From Candidatus Eiseniibacteriota bacterium (GTDB taxonomy: Bacteria; Eisenbacteria; RBG-16-71-46; CAIMUX01), in contig JAGQHR010000031.1 of NCBI GenBank assembly GCA_020431745.1, forward strand, positions 1 through 12,858: a DNA stretch of 12,858 nt, in the 5' to 3' direction. Shown in pieces: positions 1 through 5,958 of the stretch. Under the pieces are notes generated by a model, which was given only the letters and a program-made list of their open reading frames with translations, searched no databases and was not told the DNA's origin. Both the position numbers and the translations under genes were made by a program. The number at the start of each line of letters is the position of its first letter. Positions within the stretch are counted from its first letter, which is position 1.

Positions 1-16
1 CCCCGGGCCTGCCCGC

Positions 17-979
17 TCAGACGGGCTCGGCCACCAGCTCGGCTCCCGAACGCACGTTTCCCCAAATCAGGAAGCACACCGCCATCCGCACCGCCACTCC
101 GTTCGCGACCTGCTCGAGGATGACGGACTCGGGACCGTCCGCGACCTCGCCCTCGATCTCCACTCCCCGGTTGATCGGTCCGGGGTGCATCACCAGCAGC
201 TGAGGCTGGCGTTCCAGATCTTCGCGCCCCAGGCCGAAGCGCAGGGCGTACTCGCGCAAGGTGGGCAGCAAACCACTCTCCATCCGCTCGAGCTGGAGGC
301 GGAGCACGACGACGACATCCGCACCTTCGAGTCCTTCCTCGAGACGATGGGTCACCCGGACTCCCAACCGCTCGATTTCCGCCGGCAGCAGCGTTTGCGG
401 TCCAACCAGCGCGATGTCGGTATCGAACTTCTTGAGACCCCAGATGTTCGATCGAGCAACGCGACTGTGCGCGATGTCACCCACGATCGCCACCCGCAGG
501 CCGTCGAGCGCCCCCCGCTTCTCCCGCATCGTGTAGAGATCGAGCAGTCCCTGCGTCGGGTGCTCGTGAAATCCATCTCCGGCATTGATGACGCGCGCAT
601 CGATGTTGCGGGCCAGATAGTGCGGCGCGCCGGAGGCCCCGTGCCGGATGACGACCATGTCGACGGCCATCGCTTCGATGTTGCGCACGGTGTCCTTCAA
701 CGTCTCCCCCTTGGAGACCGAGGAGCCGGAAGAGGAGAAGTTGATGACGTCGCCCGAGAGGCGCTTCTCCGCCAGCTCGAAGCTGAGACGCGTGCGCGTG
801 GACGGTTCGAAGAACGCGTTGCAGACCGTGACCCCGCGCAGGCTCGGAACCTTCTTTACCGGTCGGTCGAGCACCTCGCGAAAGGACCGGGCCGTGTCGA
901 GGATGGTGAGGATCTCCTCGCGGGTCAGGTCCTCCAACCCCAGGAGGTGCTTCCGTTGGAAGCGGCGGACATCGTTCAC
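17..979 (-). CDS. pyrB: Aspartate carbamoyltransferase, catalytic subunit
   Basis: Catalyses carbamoyl phosphate + L-aspartate to N-carbamoyl-L-aspartate, the committed step of de novo pyrimidine synthesis, in the cytoplasm. Numbered from the GTG chosen here (320 residues, normal for the family), the carbamoyl-phosphate loop FEPSTRTRLSFE puts STRTR at about 60-64. The SKGET loop with its lysine is near 90, HPTQGLLDLYT near 140 and HPGPINRG near 265-272, so all catalytic landmarks are present. An ATG at 994 would give 325 residues and overlap pyrR by four bases. However, a perfect AAGGAGG at 985-991 lies five bases before the GTG at 979 and inside that longer reading, so GTG is the likelier start. 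It follows pyrR by 11 bases and should be co-transcribed and controlled by the pyrR leader. No regulatory-chain gene (pyrI) is visible; only 16 bases remain downstream. Confidence 0.96.
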   Translation of the reverse strand: MNDVRRFQRKHLLGLEDLTREEILTILDTARSFREVLDRPVKKVPSLRGVTVCNAFFEPSTRTRLSFELAEKRLSGDVINFSSSGSSVSKGETLKDTVRNIEAMAVDMVVIRHGASGAPHYLARNIDARVINAGDGFHEHPTQGLLDLYTMREKRGALDGLRVAIVGDIAHSRVARSNIWGLKKFDTDIALVGPQTLLPAEIERLGVRVTHRLEEGLEGADVVVVLRLQLERMESGLLPTLREYALRFGLGREDLERQPQLLVMHPGPINRGVEIEGEVADGPESVILEQVANGVAVRMAVCFLIWGNVRSGAELVAEPV

Positions 980-984
980 GGCAG

Positions 985-991
985 CCTCCTT
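985..991 (-). promoter_or_regulatory. Ribosome binding site deciding the pyrB start
   Basis: On the minus strand AAGGAGG is followed by CTGCC and then GTG at 979. This is an ideal Shine-Dalgarno match and spacing, and it overlaps the last base of the pyrR stop codon. The alternative ATG at 994 has no such site upstream, since only the pyrR 3' end (CACCGTCGA) precedes it. The site therefore favours the GTG start and suggests termination-reinitiation coupling to pyrR. Confidence 0.75.
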
Positions 992-1554
992 CATTCGACG
1001 GTGACGTCGCGATCCATCTCGTCGATGTGCACTCCGTCCTCCCCGTCGGTCTCCTGGAGATGGACGTGCACCACCTCCCGGCGGGAGGTCGGCACGTTCT
1101 TCCCCACGAAATCGGCGCGGATCGGGAGCTCCCGGTGCCCCCGATCGACCAGCACGGCCAGCTGGATGGCGCGGGGCCGGCCGTAGTCGATCAAGGCGTC
1201 GAGCGCAGCCCGCACCGTTCGTCCGGTGAAGAGCACGTCGTCGACCAGCACCACGATCTTGTCGTCCATGTCGAACGGGATTTCGGTCGTCCGCACGACC
1301 GGCTGCTGCGCCACCCGCTGCAGGTCGTCCCGGTAGAGCGTGATATCGAGGATCCCCAGGGGCACCTCCGCGCTCTCGAACCCACGGATGTGCTCGCGGA
1401 TCCGTTCGGCGATCGGAACCCCTCGCCGGCGGATCCCGATCAGGACTACCTCCTGGATCCCCCGGTTCCTTTCCACGATCTCGTGCGAGATCCGGGCGAT
1501 CGCACGCCGCATCTCGTCGGCGTCGATGATGAAGGCTTTGTGTCGGGTGTTCAT
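991..1554 (-). CDS. pyrR: Bifunctional pyr operon RNA-binding regulator / uracil phosphoribosyltransferase
   Basis: PyrR family protein of 187 residues (family about 180). In characterised members it binds UMP/UTP and a conserved hairpin in pyr leader RNA to promote termination, and many also convert uracil + PRPP to UMP. The PRPP-binding motif VLVDDVLFTGRT spans residues about 102-113. The typical IGIRRRGVPIA segment is at 39-49 and FVGKNVPTS at 149-157. The start is the ATG at 1554, preceded by GGGAG in ATCCCTGGGAGAGCCCG. The frame is open further upstream to about 1824, but that stretch is low-complexity, Arg/Pro-rich and matches no PyrR N-terminus, and it overlaps the leader RNA elements. 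It sits directly upstream of pyrB, and its 360-base leader carries a near-consensus PyrR site, consistent with autoregulation. The acidic tail (about 169-187) is slightly long. Confidence 0.95.
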   Translation of the reverse strand: MNTRHKAFIIDADEMRRAIARISHEIVERNRGIQEVVLIGIRRRGVPIAERIREHIRGFESAEVPLGILDITLYRDDLQRVAQQPVVRTTEIPFDMDDKIVVLVDDVLFTGRTVRAALDALIDYGRPRAIQLAVLVDRGHRELPIRADFVGKNVPTSRREVVHVHLQETDGEDGVHIDEMDRDVTVE

Positions 1555-1648
1555 CGGGCTCTCCCAGGGATTTGGTCGTCTCCGAACCGCGTTCGCCCGT
1601 GCGCGTCCGACCCCGACGCCAAGAACGCGGACGCGGGGCCGTCCGTTC

Positions 1649-1680
1649 CCGGTCGGCGGAAAAACCCCACCGCAGACCGG
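1649..1680 (-). repeat. Long imperfect stem-loop in the pyrR leader
   Basis: Arms 1649-1659 and 1670-1680 pair over ten base pairs with one internal mismatch (1655/1674). The pairs are CCGGTC with GACCGG, then GCGG with CCGC, and the ten-base loop on the transcript reads TGGGGTTTTT. It lies about 95 bases before the pyrR start. No U tract follows it, so an intrinsic terminator of the ordinary type is not supported. It could be a stabilising or antiterminator-type stem. Confidence 0.55.
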
Positions 1681-1742
1681 CATCCGAGAAACGAAGTGGT
1701 ACGACGGAATCGGCGGAACGGAAATACGAAGAAACCGGGCAC

Positions 1743-1778
1743 CGGCCGGTGAGAAGGGGGCCGGCCGATCAGGGCCGG
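1743..1778 (-). repeat. Two mutually exclusive GC stems in the pyrR leader
   Basis: Stem A pairs 1761-1766 with 1773-1778 (CCGGCC/GGCCGG, six-base loop). Stem B pairs 1743-1749 with 1761-1767 (CGGCCGG/CCGGCCG, 11-base loop). Both use 1761-1766, so only one can form at a time. Stem B is the later one on the transcript and is followed after about eight bases by a U-richer run, so it is the better terminator candidate. The 12-base palindrome CACCGGCCGGTG at 1740-1751 overlaps stem B. Confidence 0.5.
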
Positions 1779-1813
1779 AGCTGTGCTGCACGCACACACG
1801 GCGCGGAGTCCTT

Positions 1814-1833
1814 CCTGACCTCACGGGATCAAG
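1814..1833 (-). promoter_or_regulatory. PyrR-binding RNA hairpin (anti-antiterminator-like)
   Basis: On the transcript 1830-1817 reads GAUCCCGUGAGGUC. The published PyrR-binding consensus is ARUCCNGNGAGGYU, and twelve of fourteen positions fit. The two misfits, first A to G and last U to C, are at opposite ends and would keep a base pair (A-U becomes G-C). Flanking CUUGA (1833-1829) and UCAGG (1818-1814) form the lower stem with one G-U pair, leaving the purine-rich loop between the CC/GG pairs. Its position about 260 bases ahead of pyrR, on the correct strand, strongly supports function. Confidence 0.75.
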
Positions 1834-1870
1834 TTAAAGGTGCGAAGAGGGGCGTCTCGCGCCCTTCCGG

Positions 1871-1879
1871 AAACTAGCA
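1871..1879 (-). promoter_or_regulatory. Weak extended -10-like site ahead of the pyrR leader
   Basis: The minus strand reads TGCTAGTTT, resembling an extended -10 (TGn then TAnnnT). No good -35 is visible 16-18 bases upstream, where only CTGGAC is found. Transcription from here would begin about 30 bases before the PyrR hairpin, which fits a leader of this type. Read-through from the recO side is equally possible. Confidence 0.22.
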
Positions 1880-1882
1880 GGG

Positions 1883-1913
1883 CCGGGAGCGACGGTCCAG
1901 CGACAACTCCCGG
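1883..1913 (-). terminator. Stem-loop just after the lipoprotein stop codon
   Basis: Perfect seven-base arms CCGGGAG/CTCCCGG (1883-1889 with 1907-1913) enclose a 17-base loop and begin one base after the upstream lipoprotein's TGA. The following transcript (CCCTGCTAGTTTCC) has only a short T-containing stretch, so this is a possible weak or factor-assisted terminator, or a 3'-end protecting hairpin, separating the recO-side operon from pyrR. Confidence 0.4.
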
Positions 1914-1914
1914 A

Positions 1915-2529
1915 TCAGAAGAAGGTCATCGATCCGATCGAGGACTTGACCGCGGGTTCCAGCGTCGTCCGCAAGCTGTCCGGGATCAGGTAGTCGACCT
2001 GCAGGAGCTCGCCTTGGGGGGTGGCACACACGAAGCGACGGTTGACCATCTGCTCCCCTGCCACCGTGACCGCGAGGACCGACCGATCGGGCCGCGCGAT
2101 CAGCTCGGAATCGAAAGAGCCGGACACCGACCGCTCCCGAGCGGCCTTCAAGTAACCGTCCCGCCACTGATCGTCGAAGGCGACCCCGTGCGCGTTCGGG
2201 AAGCTCGACACGAAGCACCGCGCGTCGCTTCCCGGAATCGCAAAGATCATGCTGGGCATGATCTCGTACGGATCACCCCGCCGCTGCGCCGCGAGCGCTT
2301 GGCGGCTGCGCGCCAGAAAGCTCGGGTCCGCCGCCTGGAACTGCACCGGAGCTTGGAAGCGGAGATGCAGAGCGTCATCGGTCTGGACCGGACCCAGGAG
2401 CGCGGGATCGACCGGGAAAGGGTCGGACTTCTCGGAACAGCCCCCGACGATCAGGAGAACGGCGCCCAACACCATCGAGACGAGTCGTTTGGCAGACATG
2501 CGCGAAGGATCGGCCAAGCCATGGGGCAT
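1915..2529 (-). CDS. Uncharacterised lipoprotein
   Basis: I do not recognise a family. The N-terminus has a basic stretch (MSAKR), a hydrophobic core LVSMVLGAVLLIVG and a lipobox-like VGGC, so it is probably exported and lipidated, with a mature chain of about 174 residues starting CSEKSDPFPVDP. The mature part is mixed alpha/beta in character with two further cysteines (about 105 and 168 from the ATG at 2529) and ends KSSIGSMTFF. Start is uncertain. A GGGGGAG lies upstream of both TTG 2535 (better spacing) and ATG 2529, while ATG 2499 gives the tidiest signal peptide but has no visible binding site. All three yield the same mature protein. It lies 22 bases after recO and is probably co-transcribed with it, and it precedes the pyrR leader. 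Function cannot be inferred from position. Confidence 0.75.
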   Translation of the reverse strand: MPHGLADPSRMSAKRLVSMVLGAVLLIVGGCSEKSDPFPVDPALLGPVQTDDALHLRFQAPVQFQAADPSFLARSRQALAAQRRGDPYEIMPSMIFAIPGSDARCFVSSFPNAHGVAFDDQWRDGYLKAARERSVSGSFDSELIARPDRSVLAVTVAGEQMVNRRFVCATPQGELLQVDYLIPDSLRTTLEPAVKSSIGSMTFF

Positions 2530-2551
2530 CGTCAAGCGAGGTCTCCCCCTC

Positions 2552-3436
2552 TCACCGCACGCTCTTGCGCGGAGCCTCGTCCGCCGTCCCCAGGGACCGC
2601 AATCCCCGGTAGCGCTCGACATGGAAGCGGAGATAGTCCTCGACCAACGCTTCGAGCGTGCGCTGCCAGCGGTCACGCACCCCGGTCTCCGACGGCTCCA
2701 CCGCCGCCCGCTCCGCACCGCCGGCGCGATACGAGGGGCCCGCCTCGGAGACCCGGTCGGCGGCCGCGCCGACGACCATCGCCCGAATCCGCAGCAGAGC
2801 GCGGGGCGTCACCGAGTACCCCGTGCCGGCGGCCGCGGCACACGAAACGCAGACCGCCCCCCCTTCCGCGGGACGAAAGAGCCAGGAGGCCCGTCCTCCC
2901 GTCTCCCGGGACGGCTCGTCGAGCAACGCCGCCTCGGCGAGGGACGCGCCACAGTGCAAGCAGGCGTCCAGCTGCAACGCGTAGCCCAGCAGAGCGGCGG
3001 TTCGCAGCTGGAAGGCACGCACCACCTCCGAAACCGCGGACAATGAGGAGCGATCGACCCGGGTCAGCACGCGGAGCCCGAGCCCGAAGAGCTCGGGGGC
3101 CGGTTCATCCTCCAGGATCATCCGGTCGAGATACTCGAGCACCGCGCAGCCGAAGACGAACCGTCGGGGCTGGTCCGCGATGTGCGCGAAGTGATGATCG
3201 ACGTCTCCCGACTTCAGCATCTGCAGATTGCGACCGGGGCGGTAGTAGACGACGAACTGGCTGAGCGTGAAGAGATCGAGGCTGGCGCCGAAGAGTGAAC
3301 CGGGGACGCGAGCCCCCTTCGCGATGATCGAGATCTTCCCCAGATCGCGCGTGAAGAGGGTCGCGACCCGACTGGTGTCGCCGTAACGCAAGCTCCGGAG
3401 GACGAAACCGGACGTCGTGACGATCCGCGAGCTCAT
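2552..3436 (-). CDS. recO: DNA repair protein RecO
   Basis: RecO (294 residues; family about 240-270) works with RecR and RecF to load RecA onto SSB-coated single-stranded DNA and can anneal complementary strands. The N-terminal OB-fold is evident: residues 1-80 include TTSGFVLRSLRYGDTSRVATLFTRDLGK and IIAKGARVPGS, matching the family's opening strands. The middle is helical (about 90-155). A zinc-finger-like pair follows: CLHC at 159-162 and CVSC at 196-199. The C-terminal region (about 215-290) is helical and ends with an Arg-rich tail, making the protein slightly long. ATG at 3436 is 31 bases after the preceding CBS gene, with no strong ribosome binding site, so translation may be coupled. 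Its place in the phoH-pgpH-ybeY group matches other bacteria. Call is secure by overall sequence pattern. Confidence 0.9.
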   Translation of the reverse strand: MSSRIVTTSGFVLRSLRYGDTSRVATLFTRDLGKISIIAKGARVPGSLFGASLDLFTLSQFVVYYRPGRNLQMLKSGDVDHHFAHIADQPRRFVFGCAVLEYLDRMILEDEPAPELFGLGLRVLTRVDRSSLSAVSEVVRAFQLRTAALLGYALQLDACLHCGASLAEAALLDEPSRETGGRASWLFRPAEGGAVCVSCAAAAGTGYSVTPRALLRIRAMVVGAAADRVSEAGPSYRAGGAERAAVEPSETGVRDRWQRTLEALVEDYLRFHVERYRGLRSLGTADEAPRKSVR

Positions 3437-3467
3437 GCGCGCCCAGCGCCGTCGGAACGAAGCCGGA

Positions 3468-4616
3468 TCATGAGCGAGCCGGAGCGCGGGAGGGAGTGAG
3501 CGTCACCTGCGTCCAGAGCACCCGGCGATCGGTGCGTTCGAGGACCTCGAGGACGGCCTCGGAGAGAACGACGTCGTCCCCCTGCTGAGGTATCCGTCCC
3601 AGGCGATCGAGGACGAGCCCCGCGACGGTGTCGTACTCACCTTCGGGAAGGACGGGGCGGACCTGTTCGTTGAACTCCTCGATCTCGCAGGTTCCCTCGA
3701 CCCGATAGACCCCGTCGCCCAGCGGGATGATGCGGCGACGCACCTCCTCGTGCTCTCCGACCAGATCCCCGATCACCACCTCCACGACATCGCCGAGAGT
3801 GACGAGACCGGAATGCCCGCCGAACTCGTCGACCACCAGCGCCGTCGAGAGCGGCGCCTCCGCGAGCTTCTGCAGCAACGTCAGGGCACGCATCGTCTCG
3901 GGCACGATGAGCGCGGAAACGACCCGCTGCCGCACCGGTTGCTCGGCCGCCGTCGGATCGGTGAGGTCGAGCATGTGCACGAGGCCCAGGGTGTGATCGA
4001 TCGACTCCGCGTAGACCGGATAGTGCGTGAACGGACGGGAGCCGGCCTGGCGCAACGCGTCGGTGATCTTCAGGTCCGCCTGGAGCGCGACTTCCTGGGA
4101 GCGCGGCACCATCACGTCCTCCACCGTGAGCGAAGCGAGATCGCGGACGCCCTCGCGGAGATCCTCCGGAGATCCCTGGGCCGGTTCGGGAGCTTCCGCG
4201 ATCGCCCGCCGGCGGTGGACCCAGCGCCCGATCGATTCCACGAGCACGACCAGGAGGATCGAGAGCCCCTGGTACGGCGCGAGCAGCCAGCGCAGCGACG
4301 TGGGGTACGGGCGCCGCACGCGTCGTCCGAGCCAAACCAGGACCGGAACGAGCGGGGCCATCGCGAGCAGGAACGGGAGGACCCAGTGGTCGGCGAGGCC
4401 GAACCCGAGATGGGCCGCCCCCAGCCCGACGGCCATCCCGCCGCAAAACCCCCAGACCGCGAGGTGCGATTCGAGAGCCAGGTGCCGTCGGACCGGTATC
4501 GCCCGCGGCAGCCGGGACGCCGACCAGGTGGAACGCGAGTCCCATCCCGAAAGGAACAGCAGCACCCCCCCCACCAGGGGGGGCAGCACCATCGAGGCGA
4601 TCCAGACCCAGCTCAC
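3468..4616 (-). CDS. CorC/HlyC-type membrane protein with CBS pair (second of two)
   Basis: A 382-residue member of the CNNM/CorC-like superfamily linked to Mg2+ and other cation efflux or homeostasis. It has about four hydrophobic segments (roughly 5-23, 52-73, 78-98, 113-130). These are followed by a cytoplasmic CBS pair, CBS1 at about 165-222 opening with VEDVMVPRSQ and CBS2 at about 228-285 with VVDEFGGHSGLVTLGDVVE. The C-terminal CorC_HlyC domain is at about 295-375 (GVYRVEGTCEIEEFNE, EYDTVAGLVLDRLGRIPQQGD). The membrane part is divergent, and I cannot see the usual DUF21 motif clearly. The start is GTG 4616 with AAGGAG five bases upstream, overlapping the previous gene's stop by four bases (GTGA), so the two are translationally coupled. 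Transport activity and ion are inferred from the family, not visible here. Confidence 0.82.
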   Translation of the reverse strand: MSWVWIASMVLPPLVGGVLLFLSGWDSRSTWSASRLPRAIPVRRHLALESHLAVWGFCGGMAVGLGAAHLGFGLADHWVLPFLLAMAPLVPVLVWLGRRVRRPYPTSLRWLLAPYQGLSILLVVLVESIGRWVHRRRAIAEAPEPAQGSPEDLREGVRDLASLTVEDVMVPRSQEVALQADLKITDALRQAGSRPFTHYPVYAESIDHTLGLVHMLDLTDPTAAEQPVRQRVVSALIVPETMRALTLLQKLAEAPLSTALVVDEFGGHSGLVTLGDVVEVVIGDLVGEHEEVRRRIIPLGDGVYRVEGTCEIEEFNEQVRPVLPEGEYDTVAGLVLDRLGRIPQQGDDVVLSEAVLEVLERTDRRVLWTQVTLTPSRAPARS

Positions 4617-5434
4617 CCCTGCTCCTTCTCGCGCATCGCACCGGAGGCGACGAAGCGGAAGACGTCGCCCCGCGTCACCAGCCCCAGAGTGCGGCCGCGC
4701 GCATCGCCCACGACACCGATGCTGACGCGCGCCTGCTGGAACTCCTGGATGAGGCGCGAGGTCGGGACCCGGCGCGGCAGACGCAGGAGACGCCGCGCGA
4801 CGCCGCGAACGGGTCGGTCCCAGTCGGACGACACCGCCAGCCGCGCGAGATCCTTTGCGTGCGCGACGCCGACGATGCGATCGATCGAGCCCTCGATGAC
4901 GAGGACGCGGCTTCGTTCCGCCTCGCGCATGCGCGCGAGCGTCTCGCGGATGCTGGTTCCGGCCTCGACGGTGACCAGGTCCTTGCGCGGGGTCATGATC
5001 CGCTCGGCCGACAGCGCGGAGAGATCGAGGGCGCGATCGAGCAGCTGCTTGGCCTCCTCGGGAAGCTCCCGCGAGGAGGAGGGAAGCTCCGCGTCATCGT
5101 CCTCTTCGGAGACCGGCTCGGGACCGGTCAGTCCCCCGTCGGCGGTCGGTTCCGGGGTCCAGCCCCGGCGCCCGAAGAGCAGGCTCACTTCGACCCAGGC
5201 GATTCCCACCCCCGCGATGAGGAAGAACGTCACCGCGTCCCAGGTCTCGCCGACGGCATGGGGAACGGTCGTGTTCCAGGCAAGCGCGATCCAACAGGCT
5301 GCGGAGACCGCCAACACGGCGAGGAGCGCCCGGCCGTGCAACGGCCGCGGCCGCCCCCCCGGGCGCCGGCAGAGCAGCCGGCCCAACACCGGGGTCACGA
5401 GCGCGACGACGAACAGAACCATGAGGAAGGTCAT
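4613..5434 (-). CDS. Membrane protein with CBS pair, lacking a CorC_HlyC domain (first of two)
   Basis: A 273-residue protein with about three hydrophobic segments (1-17, 36-52, 68-87). An acidic linker rich in E/D/S follows (about 104-122), then a CBS pair: AERIMTPRKDLVTVEAGTS at about 143-162 and the second repeat with GRTLGLVTRGDVFRFV near 247-262. The MTPR signature is typical of CNNM/CorC proteins, but the chain stops after CBS2 with no CorC_HlyC domain and the membrane part is shorter than a full DUF21 module. It overlaps ybeY upstream by ATGA (5431-5434) and the second CBS gene downstream by GTGA. It may be one subunit of a heteromer with the next gene, or a paralogue reduced to a sensor. 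CBS pairs commonly bind adenine nucleotides; the ligand here is unknown. Confidence 0.78.
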   Translation of the reverse strand: MTFLMVLFVVALVTPVLGRLLCRRPGGRPRPLHGRALLAVLAVSAACWIALAWNTTVPHAVGETWDAVTFFLIAGVGIAWVEVSLLFGRRGWTPEPTADGGLTGPEPVSEEDDDAELPSSSRELPEEAKQLLDRALDLSALSAERIMTPRKDLVTVEAGTSIRETLARMREAERSRVLVIEGSIDRIVGVAHAKDLARLAVSSDWDRPVRGVARRLLRLPRRVPTSRLIQEFQQARVSIGVVGDARGRTLGLVTRGDVFRFVASGAMREKEQG

Positions 5435-5958
5435 CGCGATCGACCGCTCCCCGCGGAACGGCGGGATCCCGCCCGATCCGCTGTGACGAGGCAGAGGCCG
5501 GCTCCGAGACCGTGCCGGCGGGCCCAGCCTCGATGGACCCGCTCCCGCGGTACCATCCGGGCGCGATCCGCGGCCCGCTCATGATCGTATCCGAGCACGT
5601 GGAGGGCGCCGTGCACCACCAGCCGCACCAGCTCGACGCCCAGCTCGACTCCCTGCTCCCGCGCCTGGAGGCGGCAGCGTGGAATCGAAATCACCACTTC
5701 TCCCAGAATGGGGTCGCCCACCCCCGGAACCGCGTCCCCGGACGGGAAGGAAAGCACGTCGGTCGTGCGGTCGAGCCCCCGCCAGGTCCGGTTGAGTCTT
5801 CGCATGAGGCGATCTCCGCAAAGCACGAGCCCCAGGCCCGATCCCGGATCGACTCCCTCGTCGGTCAGACACCGGTCGACCAGACGACGCAGGCCGTCCC
5901 GATCGATCCGGATCCGCCGGACCCGATTGTCGATCGGCAACAAGTCTCTAGACCGCAC
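5431..5958 (-). CDS. ybeY: Endoribonuclease YbeY
   Basis: YbeY is a zinc-dependent single-strand endoribonuclease required in many bacteria for 16S rRNA 3'-end maturation and ribosome quality control. The defining H-x3-H-x5-H zinc motif is present at residues 116-126 (HGALHVLGYDH), preceded by the family strands RTTDVLSFP (64-72) and LGEVVIS (85-91). At 175 residues it is a little long. The last 35 or so residues (WARRHGLGAG... onward) form an Arg/Ser/Gly-rich tail beyond the usual end. GTG at 5958 is chosen because GGGAGG (5964-5969) sits five bases before it. This start overlaps the pgpH 3' end by 11 bases. Its stop overlaps the next ATG by four bases. Confidence 0.92.
   Translation of the reverse strand: MRSRDLLPIDNRVRRIRIDRDGLRRLVDRCLTDEGVDPGSGLGLVLCGDRLMRRLNRTWRGLDRTTDVLSFPSGDAVPGVGDPILGEVVISIPRCRLQAREQGVELGVELVRLVVHGALHVLGYDHERAADRARMVPRERVHRGWARRHGLGAGLCLVTADRAGSRRSAGSGRSR

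Larger units (their letters stand above)
1555..1914 (-). promoter_or_regulatory. pyrR leader region, putative PyrR-dependent attenuator
   Basis: A 360-base non-coding stretch between the upstream lipoprotein gene and pyrR. In transcript order it holds a stem just after the lipoprotein stop (1883-1913), a weak promoter-like site (1871-1879) and a near-consensus PyrR-binding hairpin (1814-1833). Then come two overlapping, mutually exclusive GC stems (1743-1778), a moderately U-rich stretch (GGTTTCTTCGTATTT, about 1722-1736) and a long imperfect stem (1649-1680). This order (PyrR hairpin, then competing stems before pyrR) is what established PyrR attenuators look like. No textbook terminator with an uninterrupted U tract is visible, so the exact switch could be termination or translational control. 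I see no convincing protein-coding potential here. Confidence 0.65.

Noticed and set aside
1..16. Start of a further pyr gene (such as pyrC) after pyrB
   Set aside because: Only 16 bases remain; nothing can be called.
1555..1824. N-terminal extension of PyrR to 1824
   Set aside because: Arg/Pro-rich, unlike PyrR N-termini, and it overlaps the leader stems and part of the PyrR site; ATG 1554 has a ribosome site.
1840..3264. Long plus-strand open frame (474 codons) opposite the lipoprotein and recO
   Set aside because: Translation is low-complexity Arg/Pro/Ser-rich, lies opposite recognisable genes and has no ribosome site. It is a by-product of high-GC codon use.
3750..5486. Long plus-strand open frame (578 codons) opposite the CBS genes
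   Set aside because: Arg/Asp/His-rich with no domain pattern; antisense shadow of two clearly coding CBS proteins.
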